Below are positions 10,601 to 25,100 of a stretch of DNA of 64,000 nt, one piece after another; position 1 is the first letter of the stretch; the number at the start of each line of letters is the position of its first letter. Both the position numbers and the translations under genes were made by a program. Below the pieces are notes generated by a model that was given only the letters and a program-made list of their open reading frames with translations, ran no database searches and was not told the origin of the DNA. Source of the stretch: Anisodus tanguticus (Eukaryota > Streptophyta > Magnoliopsida > Solanales > Solanaceae); the NCBI GenBank assembly GCA_034509755.1, contig CM067561.1, positions 7,258,646 to 7,322,645 of the forward strand, in the 5' to 3' direction.

Positions 10601-13600
10601 GTGCGCTAATTAAAATAAAGTAACAATAATAATTTAAAGAAGGAACAAAGGTACCAAATGCCAACGTAACGTTGACGTGTAATCGAGGTTGAAAATTGAA
10701 ACTTTGCACGATGGATGATCTTCAAGCTAGTTGCCAACTTCACTCCCAATTTTTGGAATTTGATATAGTTATACAAATGAACAAATAAAATTTAATATTT
10801 AGTAGACAATGTAGACTTGTAATGAGATAGATTGAGAGATTAGAGAGATTATAGGAAGATTTGTCAGAAATATGAAGAGAAAATGAGGTATTTATAGTTT
10901 TCAAATTGGGTTAAAGTGTAAATATATTAACTTACGGTTAAAAATAAATATTAAGGGGGTAAGGGCGAGGCCAACTATGGCCGTCGCACAACGGCCAAAA
11001 TATAAAATGTTAGTTGTGCAAATGGGATTTTTTGCAAAGGGGAGGGGATCGGGGAGTGATCGGGGCGGGATCGTGGCGGGTCGGCGAGATCAAACCTGGG
11101 TCGGGAAGGGATGAGCGGGACGAGCACAGGTCCCATCTCAAGTTTGAGTAATTTAGATGACACACCAACTAATCTAGATGACACACCCACCAGTGAACCT
11201 AAAACGGAAACTAGAACGCCTAATGGTATATCATTAAAAAATTATATTTCATCTATATGTGTGTAATCAATCAAATCATCCTGAATAGGAATAGGATGAC
11301 TAGAAGAAGTACCCCAACACTAGTTACCCCTACTAGAAGAAGCACCATTACCGTTACCCTTAAACATTCCTCTTATTCCATCCATTTTAATTCTGCTAAT
11401 CAATATTTAAAGATAATGAAATTAAGTGCACTAATTAAAATAAAGTAACAATAATAACTTAAAAAGGGAACAAAGGTACCAAACGCCAACCTAACGTCGA
11501 CGTGTAATCGAGGTTGAAAATTGAAACTTTGCTCGATGGATGATCCTCAAGCTAGTTGCCAACTTCACTCCCAATTTTTGAACTTTGATATAGTTATACA
11601 AATGAACAAATAAAAATTAATATTTAGTAGACAATGTAGACTTGTAGAGAGATAGATTGAGAGATTAGAGAGATTATAGGAAGATTTGTGAGATAGATGA
11701 AGAGAAAATGAGGTATTTATAGTTGGGAAAATTGAGTTAAAGTGTAAATATATTAACTTAGGGGTTAAAAATAAATATTAAGGGAGTAGGGGGGAGGCCA
11801 AAAATGGTTGTTGCACAATGACCAAAATATAATATGGCAATTGTGCAACGGTTATTTTTTGCAAAGGGGAGGGGATCGGGGCGTGACAGGGGTGGGACCG
11901 TGGTGAGTCGGCGAGATCGAACCGGGTCGGGACGAGACGAACGGGACGAGCCCGGAGTCCCATCTCGAGTTTGAGTAATTTAGATGACACACCAACTAAT
12001 CTAGATGACACACCCACCGAGTGCTCCTCAAACGGAAACTGGAACGCCTAATGGTATATCATTAAAAAATTATGTTTCATCTATATGTGTGTAATCAATC
12101 AAATCATCCTGTCTAGAAATAGGATGACTAGAAGAAGTACCCCTGCATTTGTTACTCCTACTCGAAGAAGCACCATTACCCTTACCCTTAAACATTCCTC
12201 ATATTCCTTCCATTTTAATTATGCTAATAAATTATTAAAGATAATGAAATTAAGTGCGCTAATTAAAATAAAGTAACAATAATAATTTAAAGAATGAACA
12301 AAGGTACCAAATGCCAACCTAACGTCGACGTCTAATGAAGGTTGAAAATTGAAACTTTGCTCGATGGATGATCCTCAAGCTAGTTCCCAACTTTACTCCC
12401 AATTTTTGAACTTTGATATAGTTATACAAATGAACAAATAAAATTTAATATTTAGTAGACAATATAGACTTGTAGAGACATAGATTGAGATATTAGAAAG
12501 ATTGTAGGAAGATTTGTCAGAAATATTCAGAGAAAATGAGGTATTTATAGTTTGAAAATTAGGTTAAAGTGTAAATATATTAACTTAGGGGTTAAATATA
12601 AATATTAAGGGGGTAAGGGGGAGGCCAACTATGGCCGTTGCACAACGGCCAAAATATAAAATAGTAGTTGTGAAAATGGGATTTTTTGCAAAGGGGAGGG
12701 GATCGGGGAGTGATCGGGGCGGGACCGTGGTGGGTCGGCGAGATCGAACCTGGGTCGGGAAGGGATGAGCGGGATGAGCACAGGTCCCATCTCGAGTTTG
12801 AGTAATTTAGATGACACACCAACTAATTTAGATGACACACCCACCAGTGCACCTCAAACGGAAACTGGAACGCCTAATGGTATATCATTAAAAAATTATG
12901 TTTCATCTATATGTGTGTAATCAATCAAATTATCATGTCTAGGAAATAGGATGACTAGAAGAAGTACCCCTGCATATGTTACTCCTACTCGAAGAAGCAC
13001 CATTACCCTTACCCTAAAACATTCCTCATATTCCTTCCATTTTAATTATGCTAATAAATTATTAGAGATAATGAAATTAAGTGCGCTAATTAAAATAAAG
13101 TAACAATAATAATTTAAACAATGAACAAAGGTACCAAATGCCAACCTAACGTCGACGTGTAATCGAGGTTGAAAATTGAAACTTTGCTCGATGGATGATC
13201 CTCAAGCTAGTTGCCAACTTCACTACCAATTTTTGAACTTTGATATAGTTATACAAATAAACAAATAAAAATTAATATTTAGTAGACAATGTAGACTTGT
13301 AGAGAGATAGATTGAGAGATTAGAGAGATTGTAAGAAGATTTGTGAGATAGATGAAGAGAAAATGAGGTATTTATAGTTGGGAAATTGGGTTAAAGTGTA
13401 AATATATTAACTTAGTGGTTAAAAATAAATATTAAGGGAGTAGGGGGAGGCCAAAAATGGTTGTTGCACAATGACCAAAATATAAAATGGCAGTTGTACA
13501 ACGGTTATTTTTTGCAAATGGGTTGGAGGTCGGGGCTTGACCAGGGTGGGACCGTGGAGAGTCGGCGAGATCGAACCTGAATCGGGACGAGACGAGCGGG

Positions 13601-16600
13601 ATGAGCCCAGGTCCCATCTCGAGTTCGAGTAATTTAGATGACACACCAACTAATCTAGATGACACACCCACCAGTGCACCTCAAACGAAAACTGGAATGC
13701 CTAATGGTATATCATTAAAAAGTTATGTTTCATCTATATATGTGTAATCAATCAAATCATCCTGTCTAGGAACAGGATGACTAGAAGAAGTACCCGTGCA
13801 CTTGTTAACCCTATTAGAAGAAGCACCCTTACCCTTACCCTTAAACATTCCCCTTATTTCTTCCATTTTAATTATGCAAATAAATAATTAAAGATAATAA
13901 AATTAAGTGCGCTAATTAAAATAAAGTAACAATAATAATTTAAAGAAGGAACAAAGGTACCAAATGCCAACGTAACGTTGACGTGTAATCGAGGTTGAAA
14001 ATTGAAACTTTGCACGATGGATGATCTTCAAGCTAGTTGCCAACTTCACTCCCAATTTTTGGAATTTGATATAGTTATACAAATGAACAAATAAAATTTA
14101 ATATTTAGTAGACAATGTAGACTTGTAATGAGATAGATTGAGAGATTAGAGAGATTATAGGAAGATTTGTCAGAAATATGAAGAGAAAATGAGGTATTTA
14201 TAGTTTTCAAATTGGGTTAAAGTGTAAATATATTAACTTACGGTTAAAAATAAATATTAAGGGGGTAAGGGCGAGGCCAACTATGGCCGTCGCACAACGG
14301 CCAAAATATAAAATGTTAGTTGTGCAAATGGGATTTTTTGCAAAGGGGAGGGGATCGGGGAGTGATCGGGGCGGGATCGTGGCAGGTCGGCGAGATCAAA
14401 CTGGGTCGGGAAGGGATGAGCGGGACGAGCACAGGTCCCATCTCAAGTTTGAGTAATTTAGATGACACACCAACTAATCTAGATGACACACCCACCAGTG
14501 AACCTAAAACGGAAACTAGAACGCCTAATGGTATATCATTAAAAAATTATATTTCATCTATATGTGTGTAATCAATCAAATCATCCTGAATAGGAATAGG
14601 ATGACTAGAAGAAGTACCCCAACACTAGTTACCCCTACTAGAAGAAGCACCATTACCGTTACCCTTAAACATTCCTCTTATTCCATCCATTTTAATTTCG
14701 CTAATCAATATTTAAAGATAATGAAATTAAGTGCACTAATTAAAATAAAGTAACAATAATAACTTAAAAAGGGAACAAAGGTACCAAACGCCAACCTAAC
14801 GTCGACGTGTAATCGAGGTTGAAAATTGAAACTTTGCTCGATGGATGATCCTCAAGCTAGTTGCCAACTTCACTCCCAATTTTTGAACTTTGATATAGTT
14901 ATACAAATGAACAAATAAAAATTAATATTTAGTAGACAATGTAGACTTGTAGAGAGATAGATTGAGAGATTAGAGAGATTATAGGAAGATTTGTGAGATA
15001 GATGAAGAGAAAATGAGGTATTTATAGTTGGGAAAATTGAGTTAAAGTGTAAATATATTAACTTAGGGGTTAAAAATAAATATTAAGGGAGTAGGGGGGA
15101 GGCCAAAAATGGTTGTTGCACAATGACCAAAATATAATATGGCAATTGTGCAACGGTTATTTTTTGCAAAGGGGAGGGGATCGGGCGTGACAGGGGGGTG
15201 GGACCGTGGTGAGTCGGCGAGATCGAACTGGGTCGGGACGAGACGAACGGGACGAGCCCAGGTCCCATCTCGAGTTTGAGTAATTTAGATGACACACCAA
15301 CTAATCTAGATGACACACCCACCAGTGCTCCTCAAACGGAAACTGGAACGCCTAATGGTATATCATTAAAAAATTATGTTTCATCTATATGTGTGTAATC
15401 AATCAAATCATCCTTGTCTAGAAATAGGATGACTAGAAGAAGTACCCCGCATTTGTTACTCCTACTCGAAGAAGCACCATTACCCTTACCCTTAAACATT
15501 CCTCATATTCCTTCCATTTTAATTATGCTAATAAATTATTAAAGATAATGAAATTAAGTGCGCTAATTAAAATAAAGTAACAATAATAATTTAAAGAATG
15601 AACAAAGGTACCAAATGCCAACCTAACGTCGACGTCTAATGAAGGTTGAAAATTGAAACTTTGCTCGATGGATGATCCTCAAGCTAGTTCCCAACTTTAC
15701 TCCCAATTTTTGAACTTTGATATAGTTATACAAATGAACAAATAAAATTTAATATTTAGTAGACAATATAGACTTGTAGAGACATAGATTGAGATATTAG
15801 AAAGATTGTAGGAAGATTTGTCAGAAATATTCAGAGAAAATGAGGTATTTATAGTTTGAAAATTAGGTTAAAGTGTAAATATATTAACTTAGGGGTTAAA
15901 TATAAATATTAAGGGGGTAAGGGGGAGGCCAACTATGGCCGTTGCACAACGGCCAAAATATAAAATAGTAGTTGTGAAAATGGGATTTTTTGCAACGGGG
16001 AGGGGATCGGGGAGTGATCGGGGCGGGACCGTGGTGGGTCGGCGAGATCGAACCTGGGTCGGGAAGGGATGAGCGGGATGAGCACAGGTCCCATCTCGAG
16101 TTTGAGTAATTTAGATGACACACCAACTAATTTAGATGACACACCCACCAAAGTGCACCTCAAACGGAAACCGGAACGCCTAATGGTATATCATTAAAAA
16201 ATTATGTTTCATCTATATGTGTGTAATCAATCAAATTATCATGTCTAGGAAATAGGATGACTAGAAGAAGTACCCCCGCATATGTTACTCCTACTCGAAG
16301 AAGCACCATTACCCTTACCCTAAAACATTCCTCATATTCCTTCCATTTTAATTATGCTAATAAATTATTAGAGATAATGAAATTAAGTGCGCTAATTAAA
16401 ATAAAGTAACAATAATAATTTAAACAATGAACAAAGGTACCAAATGCCAACCTAACGTCGACGTGTAATCGAGGTTGAAAATTGAAACTTTGCTCGATGG
16501 ATGATCCTCAAGCTAGTTGCCAACTTCACTACCAATTTTTGAACTTTGATATAGTTATACAAATAAACAAATAAAAATTAATATTTAGTAGACAATGTAG

Positions 16601-18696
16601 ACTTGTAGAGAGATAGATTGAGAGATTAGAGAGATTGTAAGAAGATTTGTGAGATAGATGAAGAGAAAATGAGGTATTTATAGTTGGGAAATTGGGTTAA
16701 AGTGTAAATATATTAACTTAGTGGTTAAAAATAAATATTAAGGGAGTAGGGGGAGGCCAAAAATGGTTGTTGCACAATGACCAAAATATAAAATGGCAGT
16801 TGTACAACGGTTATTTTTTGCAAATGGGTTGGAGGTCGGGGCTTGACCGGGGTGGGACCGTGGAGAGTCGGCGAGATCGAACCCGAATCGGGACGAGACG
16901 AGCGGGATGAGCCCGGGTCCCATCTCGAGTTCGAGTAATTTAGATGACACACCAACTAATCTAGATGACACACCCACCAAAGTGCACCTCAAACGAAAAC
17001 TGGAATGCCTAATGGTATATCATTAAAAAGTTATGTTTCATCTATATATGTGTAATCAATCAAATCATCCCGTCTAGGAACAGGATGACTAGAAGAAGTA
17101 CCCGTGCACTTGTTAACCCTATTAGAAGAAGCACCCTTACCCTTACCCTTAAACATTCCCCTTATTTCTTCCATTTTAATTATGCAAATAAATAATTAAA
17201 GATAATAAAATTAAGTGCGCTAATTAAAATAAAGTAACAATAATAATTTAAAGAAGGAACAAAGGTACCAAATGCCAACGTAACGTTGACGTGTAATCGA
17301 GGTTGAAAATTGAAACTTTGCACGATGGATGATCTTCAAGCTAGTTGCCAACTTCACTCCCAATTTTTGGAATTTGATATAGTTATACAAATGAACAAAT
17401 AAAATTTAATATTTAGTAGACAATGTAGACTTGTAATGAGATAGATTGAGAGATTAGAGAGATTATAGGAAGATTTGTCAGAAATATGAAGAGAAAATGA
17501 GGTATTTATAGTTTTCAAATTGGGTTAAAGTGTAAATATATTAACTTACGGTTAAAAATAAATATTAAGGGGGTAAGGGCGAGGCCAACTATGGCCGTCG
17601 CACAACGGCCAAAATATAAAATGTTAGTTGTGCAAATGGGATTTTTTGCAAAGGGGAGGGGATCGGGGAGTGATCGGGGCGGGATCGTGGCAGGTCGGCG
17701 AGATCAAACCTGGGTCGGGAAGGGATGAGCGGGACGAGCACAGGTCCCATCTCAAGTTTGAGTAATTTAGATGACACACCAACTAATCTAGATGACACAC
17801 CCACCAGTGAACCTAAAACGGAAACTAGAACGCCTAATGGTATATCATTAAAAAATTATATTTCATCTATATGTGTGTAATCAATCAAATCATCCTGTAT
17901 AGGAATAGGATGACTAGAAGAAGTACCCCAACACTAGTTACCCCTACTAGAAGAAGCACCATTACCGTTACCCTTAAACATTCCTCTTATTCCATCCATT
18001 TTAATTCTGCTAATCAATATTTAAAGATAATGAAATTAAGTGCACTAATTAAAATAAAGTAACAATAATAACTTAAAAAAGGAACAAAGGTACCAAACGC
18101 CAACCTAACATCGACGTGTAATCGAGGTTGAAAATTGAAACTTTGCTCGATGGATGATCCTCAAGCTTGTTGCCAACTTCACTCCCAATTTTTGAACTTT
18201 GATATAGTCATACAAATGAACAAATAAAAATTAATATTTAGTAGACAATGTAGTCTTGTAGAGAGATAGATTGAGAGATTAGAGAGATTGTAGGAAGATT
18301 TGTGAGATAGAAGAAGAGAAAATGAGGTATTTATAGTTGGGAAATTGGGTTAAAGTGTAATTATATTAACTTAGGGGTTAAAAATAAATATTAAGGGAGT
18401 AGGGGGAGGCAAAAAGTGGTTGTTGCACAACGACCAAAATATAAAATGGCAGTTGTACAACGGTTATTTTTTACAAGGGGGAGGGGGATCGGGGGGTGAC
18501 CGGGGTGGGACCGTTGTGAGTCGGCGAGATCGAACCTGGGTTGAGAAGAGACGAGCGGGAAGAGCCCAGGTCCCATCTCGAGTTCGAGTAATTTAGATGA
18601 CACACCAACTAATCTAGATGAGACACCCACCAGTGCACCTCAAACGGAAACTGGAACGCCTAATGGTATATCATTAAAAAATTATGTTTCATCTAT
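4656..18696 (-). repeat. Higher-order block, 4-monomer period (~3.3 kb), A/B alternating
   Basis: Monomers sharing diagnostic variants recur every fourth unit. The leader with CCTGAATAGGAATAGG and AACACTAGTTACC occurs at 7949, 11257 and 14562, and with one change at 17871. The CTGTCTAGAAATAGG variant occurs at 5481, 8776, 12085 and 15389. Spacing is about 3305-3309 bp. Within the block, type A and type B GC-side segments strictly alternate. Near-identity between units four apart, against clear differences between neighbours, is the signature of recent amplification of a multi-monomer segment. Confidence 0.85.
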
Positions 18697-19199
18697 ATGT
18701 GTGTAATCAATCAAATCATCCTGTCTAGGAAATAGGATGACTAGAAGAAGTACCCCTGCATTTGTTACTCCTACTCGAAGAAGCACCATTACCCTTACCC
18801 TTAAACATTCCACTTATTCCTTCCATTTTACTTAAGCTAATAAATTATTTAAGATTATGAAATTAAGTGCGCTAATTAAAATAAAGTAACAATAATAATT
18901 TAAAGGAGGAACAAAGGTACCAAACACCAACGTAACGTCGACGTGTAATCGAGGTTGAAAATTGAAACTTTGCTCGATGGATGAACTTCAAGCTAGTTGC
19001 CAACTTCACTCCCAATTTTTGAACTTTGATATAGTTATACAAATGAACAAATAAAATTTAATATTTAGTAGACAATGTAGACTTGTAGAAACATAGATTG
19101 AGATATTAGAGAGATTGTAGGAAGATTTGTCAGAAATATGAAAAGAAAATGAGGTATTTATAGTTTGAAAATTGGGTTAAAGTGTAAATATATTAACTT

Positions 19200-22100
19200 A
19201 GGGGTTAAAAATAAATATTAAGGGGGTAAGGGGGAGGCCAACTATGGCCGTTCCACAACGGCCAAAATATAAAATGGTAGTTGTGCAAATGAGATTTTTT
19301 GCAAAGGGGAGGGGATCGGGGAGTGATCGGGGCGGGACCGTGGTGGGTCAGCGAGATCGAACCTGGGTCGGGTAAGGATCAGCGGGTCGAGCATAGGTCC
19401 CATCTCGAGTTTGAGTAATTTAGATGACACACCAACTAATCTAGATGACACACCCACAAGTGCACCTCAAACGGAAACTGGAACGCCTAATGGTATATCA
19501 TTAAAAAATTATGTTTCATCTATATATGTGTTATCAATCAAATCATCCAGTCTAGGAAATAGGATGACTAGAAGAAGTACCCCTGCATTTTTTACTCCTA
19601 CTCGAAGAAGCACCATTACCCTTACCCTTAAACATTCCTCATATTCCTTCATTTTAATTATGCTAATAAATTATTAAAGATAATGAAATGAAGTGCGCTA
19701 ATTAAAATAAAGTAACCTTAATAATTTAAAGAATGAACAAAGGTACCAAATGCCAACGTAATGTCGACGTGTAATCGAGGTTGAAAATTGAAACTTTGCT
19801 CGATGGATGATCCTCAAGCTAGTTCCCAATTTTTTAACTTTGATATAGTAATACAAATGAATAAATAAAATTTAATATTTAGTAGACAATGTAGACTTGT
19901 AGAGACATAGATTGAGATATTAGAGATATTGTAGGAAGATTTGTCAGAAATATGAAGAGAAAATGAGTTATTTATAGTTTGAAAATTGGGTTAAAGTGTA
20001 AATATATTAACTTAGGGGTTAAAAATAAATATTAAGGGGGTAAGGGGGAGTCCAACTATGGCCGTTGCACAATGCCCAAAATATAAAATGGTAGTTGTGC
20101 AAATGGGATTTTTTGCAAAGGGGAGGGGATCGGGGAGTGATCGGGGCGGGACCGTGGTGGGTCAGCGAGATCAAACCTGGGTCGGGTAAGGATCAGTGGG
20201 ACGAGCATAGGCCCATCTCGAGTTTGAGTAATTTAGATGACACACCAACTAATCTAGATGACACACCCACAAGTGCACCTCAAACGGAAACTGGACGCCT
20301 AATGGTATATCCTTAAAAAATTATGTTTCATCTATATATGTGTAATCAATCAAATCATCCTGTCTAGGAAATAGGATGACTAGAAGAAGTACCCCGGCAT
20401 TTGTTACTCCTACTCGAAGAAGCACCATTACCCTTACCCTTAAACATTCCTCATATTCCTTCCATTTTAATTATGCTAATAAATTATAAAGATAATGAAA
20501 TTAAGTGCGCTAATTAAAATAAAGTAACCATAATAATTTAAAGAATGAACAAAGGTACCAAATGCCAACGTTACGTCGACGTGTAATCGAGGTTGAAAAT
20601 TGAAACTTTGCTCGATGGATGATCCTCAAGCTAGTTCCCAATTTTTGAACTTTGATATAGTTATACAAATGAATAAATAAAATTTAATATTTAGTAGACA
20701 ATGTAGACTTGTAGAGACATAGATTGAGATATTAGAGAGATTGTAGGAAGATTTGTCAGAAATATGAAGAGAAAATGAGGTATTTATAGTTTGAAAATTG
20801 GGTTAAAGTGTAAATATATTAACTTAGGGGTTAAAAATTAATATTAAGCGGGTAAGGGGGAGGCCAACTATGGCCGTTGCACAACGCCCAAAATATAAAA
20901 TGGTAGTTGTGCAAATGGGATTTTTTGCAATGGGGGGTGATCGGGGAGTGATCGGGACGGGACCATGGTGGGTCGGCGAGATAAAACCTGGGTCGGGTAG
21001 GGATGAGCGGGATGAGCATAGGTCCCATCTCGAGTTTGAGTAATTTAGATGACACACCAACTAATCTAGATGACACACCCACCAGTGCACCTCAAACGGA
21101 AACTGGAACGCCTAATGGTATATCATTAAAAAATTATGTTTCATCTATATGTGTGTAATCAATCAAATCATCCTATCTAGGAAATAAGATGACTAGAAGA
21201 AGTACCCCTGCATTTGTTACTCCTACTCGAAGAAGCACCATTACCCTTACCCTTAAACATTCCTCATATTCCTTCCATTTTAATTATGCTAATAAATTAT
21301 TAAAGATAATGAAATTAAGTGCGCTAATTAAAATAAAATTACCATAATAATTTAAAGAATGAACAAAGGTACCAAATGCCAACGTAACGTCGACTGGTAA
21401 TCGAGGTTGAAAATTGAAACTTTCTCGATGGATGATCCTCAAGCAAGTTCCCAATATTTGAACTTTGATATAGTTATACAAATGAATAAATAAAATTTAA
21501 TAATTAGTAGACAATGTAGACTTGTAGAGACATTGATTGAGATATTAGAGAGATTGTAGGAAGATTTGTCAGCAATATGAAGAGAAAATGAGGTATTTAT
21601 AGTTTGAAAATTGGGTTAAAGTGTAAATATATTAACTTAGGGGTTAAAAATAAATATTAAGGTGGTAAGGGGGAGGCCAACTATGGCCGTTGCACAACGG
21701 CTAAAATATAAAATGTTAGTTGTGCAAATGGGATATTTTGCAAAAGGGAGGGGATCGGGGAGTGATCCGGGCGGGATCGTGGCAGGTCGGCGAGATCGAA
21801 CCTGGGTCGGGAAGGGATGAGCGGGACGAGCACAGGTCCCATCTCAAGTTTGAGTAATTTAGATGACACACCAACTAATATAGTTGACACACCCACCAGT
21901 GAACCTAAAACGGAAACTAGAACGCCTAATGGTATATCATTAAAAATTATATTTCATCTATATGTGTGTAATCAATCAAATCATCAAGTATAGGAATAGG
22001 ATGACTAGAAGAAGTACCCCTGCACTATTTACCCCTACTAGAAGAAGCACCATTACCCTTACCCTAAAACATTCCTCTTATTCCATCCATTTTAATTATG

Positions 22101-25100
22101 CTAATCAATATTTAAAGATAATGAAATTAAGTGCACTAATTAAAATAAAGTGACAATAATATTTAAAAAAGGAACAAAGGTACCAAACGCCAACGTAACG
22201 TCGACGTGTAATCGAGGTTGAAAATTGAAACTTTGCTCGATGGATGATCCTCATGCTAGTTGCCAACTTCACTCCCAATTTTTGAACTTTGATATAGTTA
22301 TACAAATGAACAAATAAAAATTAATATTTAGTAGACAATGTAGACGTGTAGAGCGATAGATTGAGAGATTAGAGAGATTGTAGGAAGATTTGTGAGATAG
22401 AAGAAGAGAAAATGAGGTATTTATAGTTGGGAAATTGGGTTAAAGTGTAAATATATTAGCTTAGGGGTTAAAAATAAATATTAAGGGGGTAAGGGTGAGG
22501 CCAACTATGGCCGTTGCATAACTGCCAAAATATAAAATGTTGTGCAAATGGGATTTTTTGCAAAGGGGAGGGGATCGGGGCGTGACCGGGGTGGGACAGT
22601 GGCGAGTCGGCGAGATCGAACCTGGGTCGGGACGAGACGAGCCGGACGAGCCCAGGACCCATCTCGAGTTCGAGTAATTTAGATGACACACCAACGAATC
22701 TAGATGAGACACCCACCAGTGCACCTCAAACGGAAACTGGAATGCCTAATGGTATATCATTAAAAAATTATGTTTCATCTATATGTGTGTAATCAATCAA
22801 ATCATCTAGTCTAGGAATAGGATGACTAGAAGAAGTACCTCTGCATTTGTTACTCCTACTCGAAGAAGCACTATTACCCTTACCCTTAAACATTCCTCAT
22901 ATTCCTTCCATTTTAATTATGCTAATAAATTATTAAAGATAATGAAATTAAGTGCGCTAATTAAAATAAAGTAACCATAATAATTTAAAGAATGAACAAA
23001 GGTACCAAATGCCAACGTAACGTCGACGTGTAATCGAGGTTGAAAATTGAAACTTTGCTCGATGGATGATCCTCAAGCTAGTTCCCAATTTTTTAACTTT
23101 GATATAGTTATACAAATGAATAAATAAAATTTAATATTTAGTAGACAATGTAGACTTGTAGAGACATAGATTGAGATATTAGAGAGATTGTAGGAAGATT
23201 TGTCAGAAATATGAAGAGAAAATGAGGTATTTATAGTTTGAAAATTGGGTTAAAGTGTAAATATATTAACTTAGGGGTTAAAAATTAATATTAAGGGGGT
23301 AAGGGGGAGGCCAACTATGGCCGTTGCACACCGGCCAAAATATAAAATGGTAGTTGTGCAAATGGGATTTTTTGCAAGGGGGAGGGGATCGGGGAGTGAT
23401 CGGGGCGGGATCGTGGCAGGTCGGCGAGATCGAACCTGGGTCGGGTAGGGATGAGCGGGACGAGCATAGGTCCCATCTCGAGTTTGAGTAATTTAGATGA
23501 CACACCAACTAATCTAGATGACACACCCACCAGTGCACCTCAAACGGAAACTGGAACGCCTAATGGTATATCATTAAAAAATTATGTTTCATCTATATGT
23601 GTGTAATCAATCAAATCATCCTGTCTAGGAAATAGGATGACTAGAAGAAGTACCCCGGCATTTGTTACTCCTACTCGAAGAAGCACCATTACCCTTACCC
23701 TAAAACATTCCTCATATTCCTTCCATTTTAATTATGCTAATAAATTATTAAAGATAATGAAATTAAGTGCGGTAATTAAAATAAAGTAACAATAATAATT
23801 TAAAGAATGAACAAAGGTACCAAACGTCAACCTAACGTCGACGTGTAATCGAGGTTGAAAATTGAAACTTTACTCGTTGGATGATCCTCAAGCTAGTTGC
23901 CAACTTCACTCCCAATTTTTGAACTTTGATATAGTTATACAAATGAACAAATAAAAATTAATATTTAGTAGACAATGTAGACTTGTAGAGAGATAGATTG
24001 AGAGATTAGAGAGATTGTAGGAAGATTTGTGAGATAGAAGAAGAGAAAATGAGGTATTTATAGTTGGGAAATTGGGTTAAAGTGTAAATATATTAACTTA
24101 GGGGTTAAAAATAAATATTGAGGGGTAAGGGTGAGGCCAACTATGGCCGTTGTACAATTGCCAAAATATAAAATGTCAGTTGTGCAAATGGGATTTTTTG
24201 CAAAGGGGAGGGGATCGGGGCGTGACCGGGGTGGGACCGTGGCGAGTCGGCGAGATCGAACCTGGGTCGGGACGAGACAAGCGGTACGAGCCCAGGTCCC
24301 ATCTCGAGTTCGAGTAATTTAGATGACACACCAACTAATCTAGATGACACACCCACCAGTGCACCTCAAACGAAAACTGGAATGCCTAATGGTATATCGT
24401 GTGTAATCAATCAAATCATCATGTCTAGGAACAGGATGACTAGAAGAAGTACCCCTGCATTTGTTACTCATACTCGAAGAAGCACCATTACCCTTACCCT
24501 TAAACATTCCTCATATTCCTTCCATTTTAATTATGCTAATAAATTATTAAAGATAATGAAATTAAGTGCGCTAATTAAAATAAATTAACCATAATAATTT
24601 AAAGAATGAACAAAGGTACCAAATGCCAACATAACGTCGACGTGTAATCGAGTTTGAAAATTGAAACTTTGCTCGATGGATGATCCTCAAGCTAGTTCCC
24701 AATTTTTTAACTTTGATATAGTTATACAAATGAATAAATAAAATTTAATATTTAGTACACAATGTAGACTTGTAGAGACATAGATTGAGATATTAGAGAG
24801 ATTGTAGGAAGATTTGTCAGAAATATGAAGAGAAAATGAGGTATTTATAGTTTGAAAATTGGGTTAAAGTGTAAATATATTAACTTAGGGGTTAAAAATA
24901 AATATTAAGGGGGTAAGGGGGAGGCCAACTATGGCCGTTGCACAACGCCCAAAATATAAAATGGTAGTTGTGCAAATGGGATTTTTTGCAAAGGGGAGGG
25001 GATCGGGGCGTGACCGAGGTGGGACCGTGGCGAGTCGGCGAGATCGAACCTAGTTCGGGACGAGACGAGCGGGACGAGCCCAGGTCCCATCTCGAGTTCG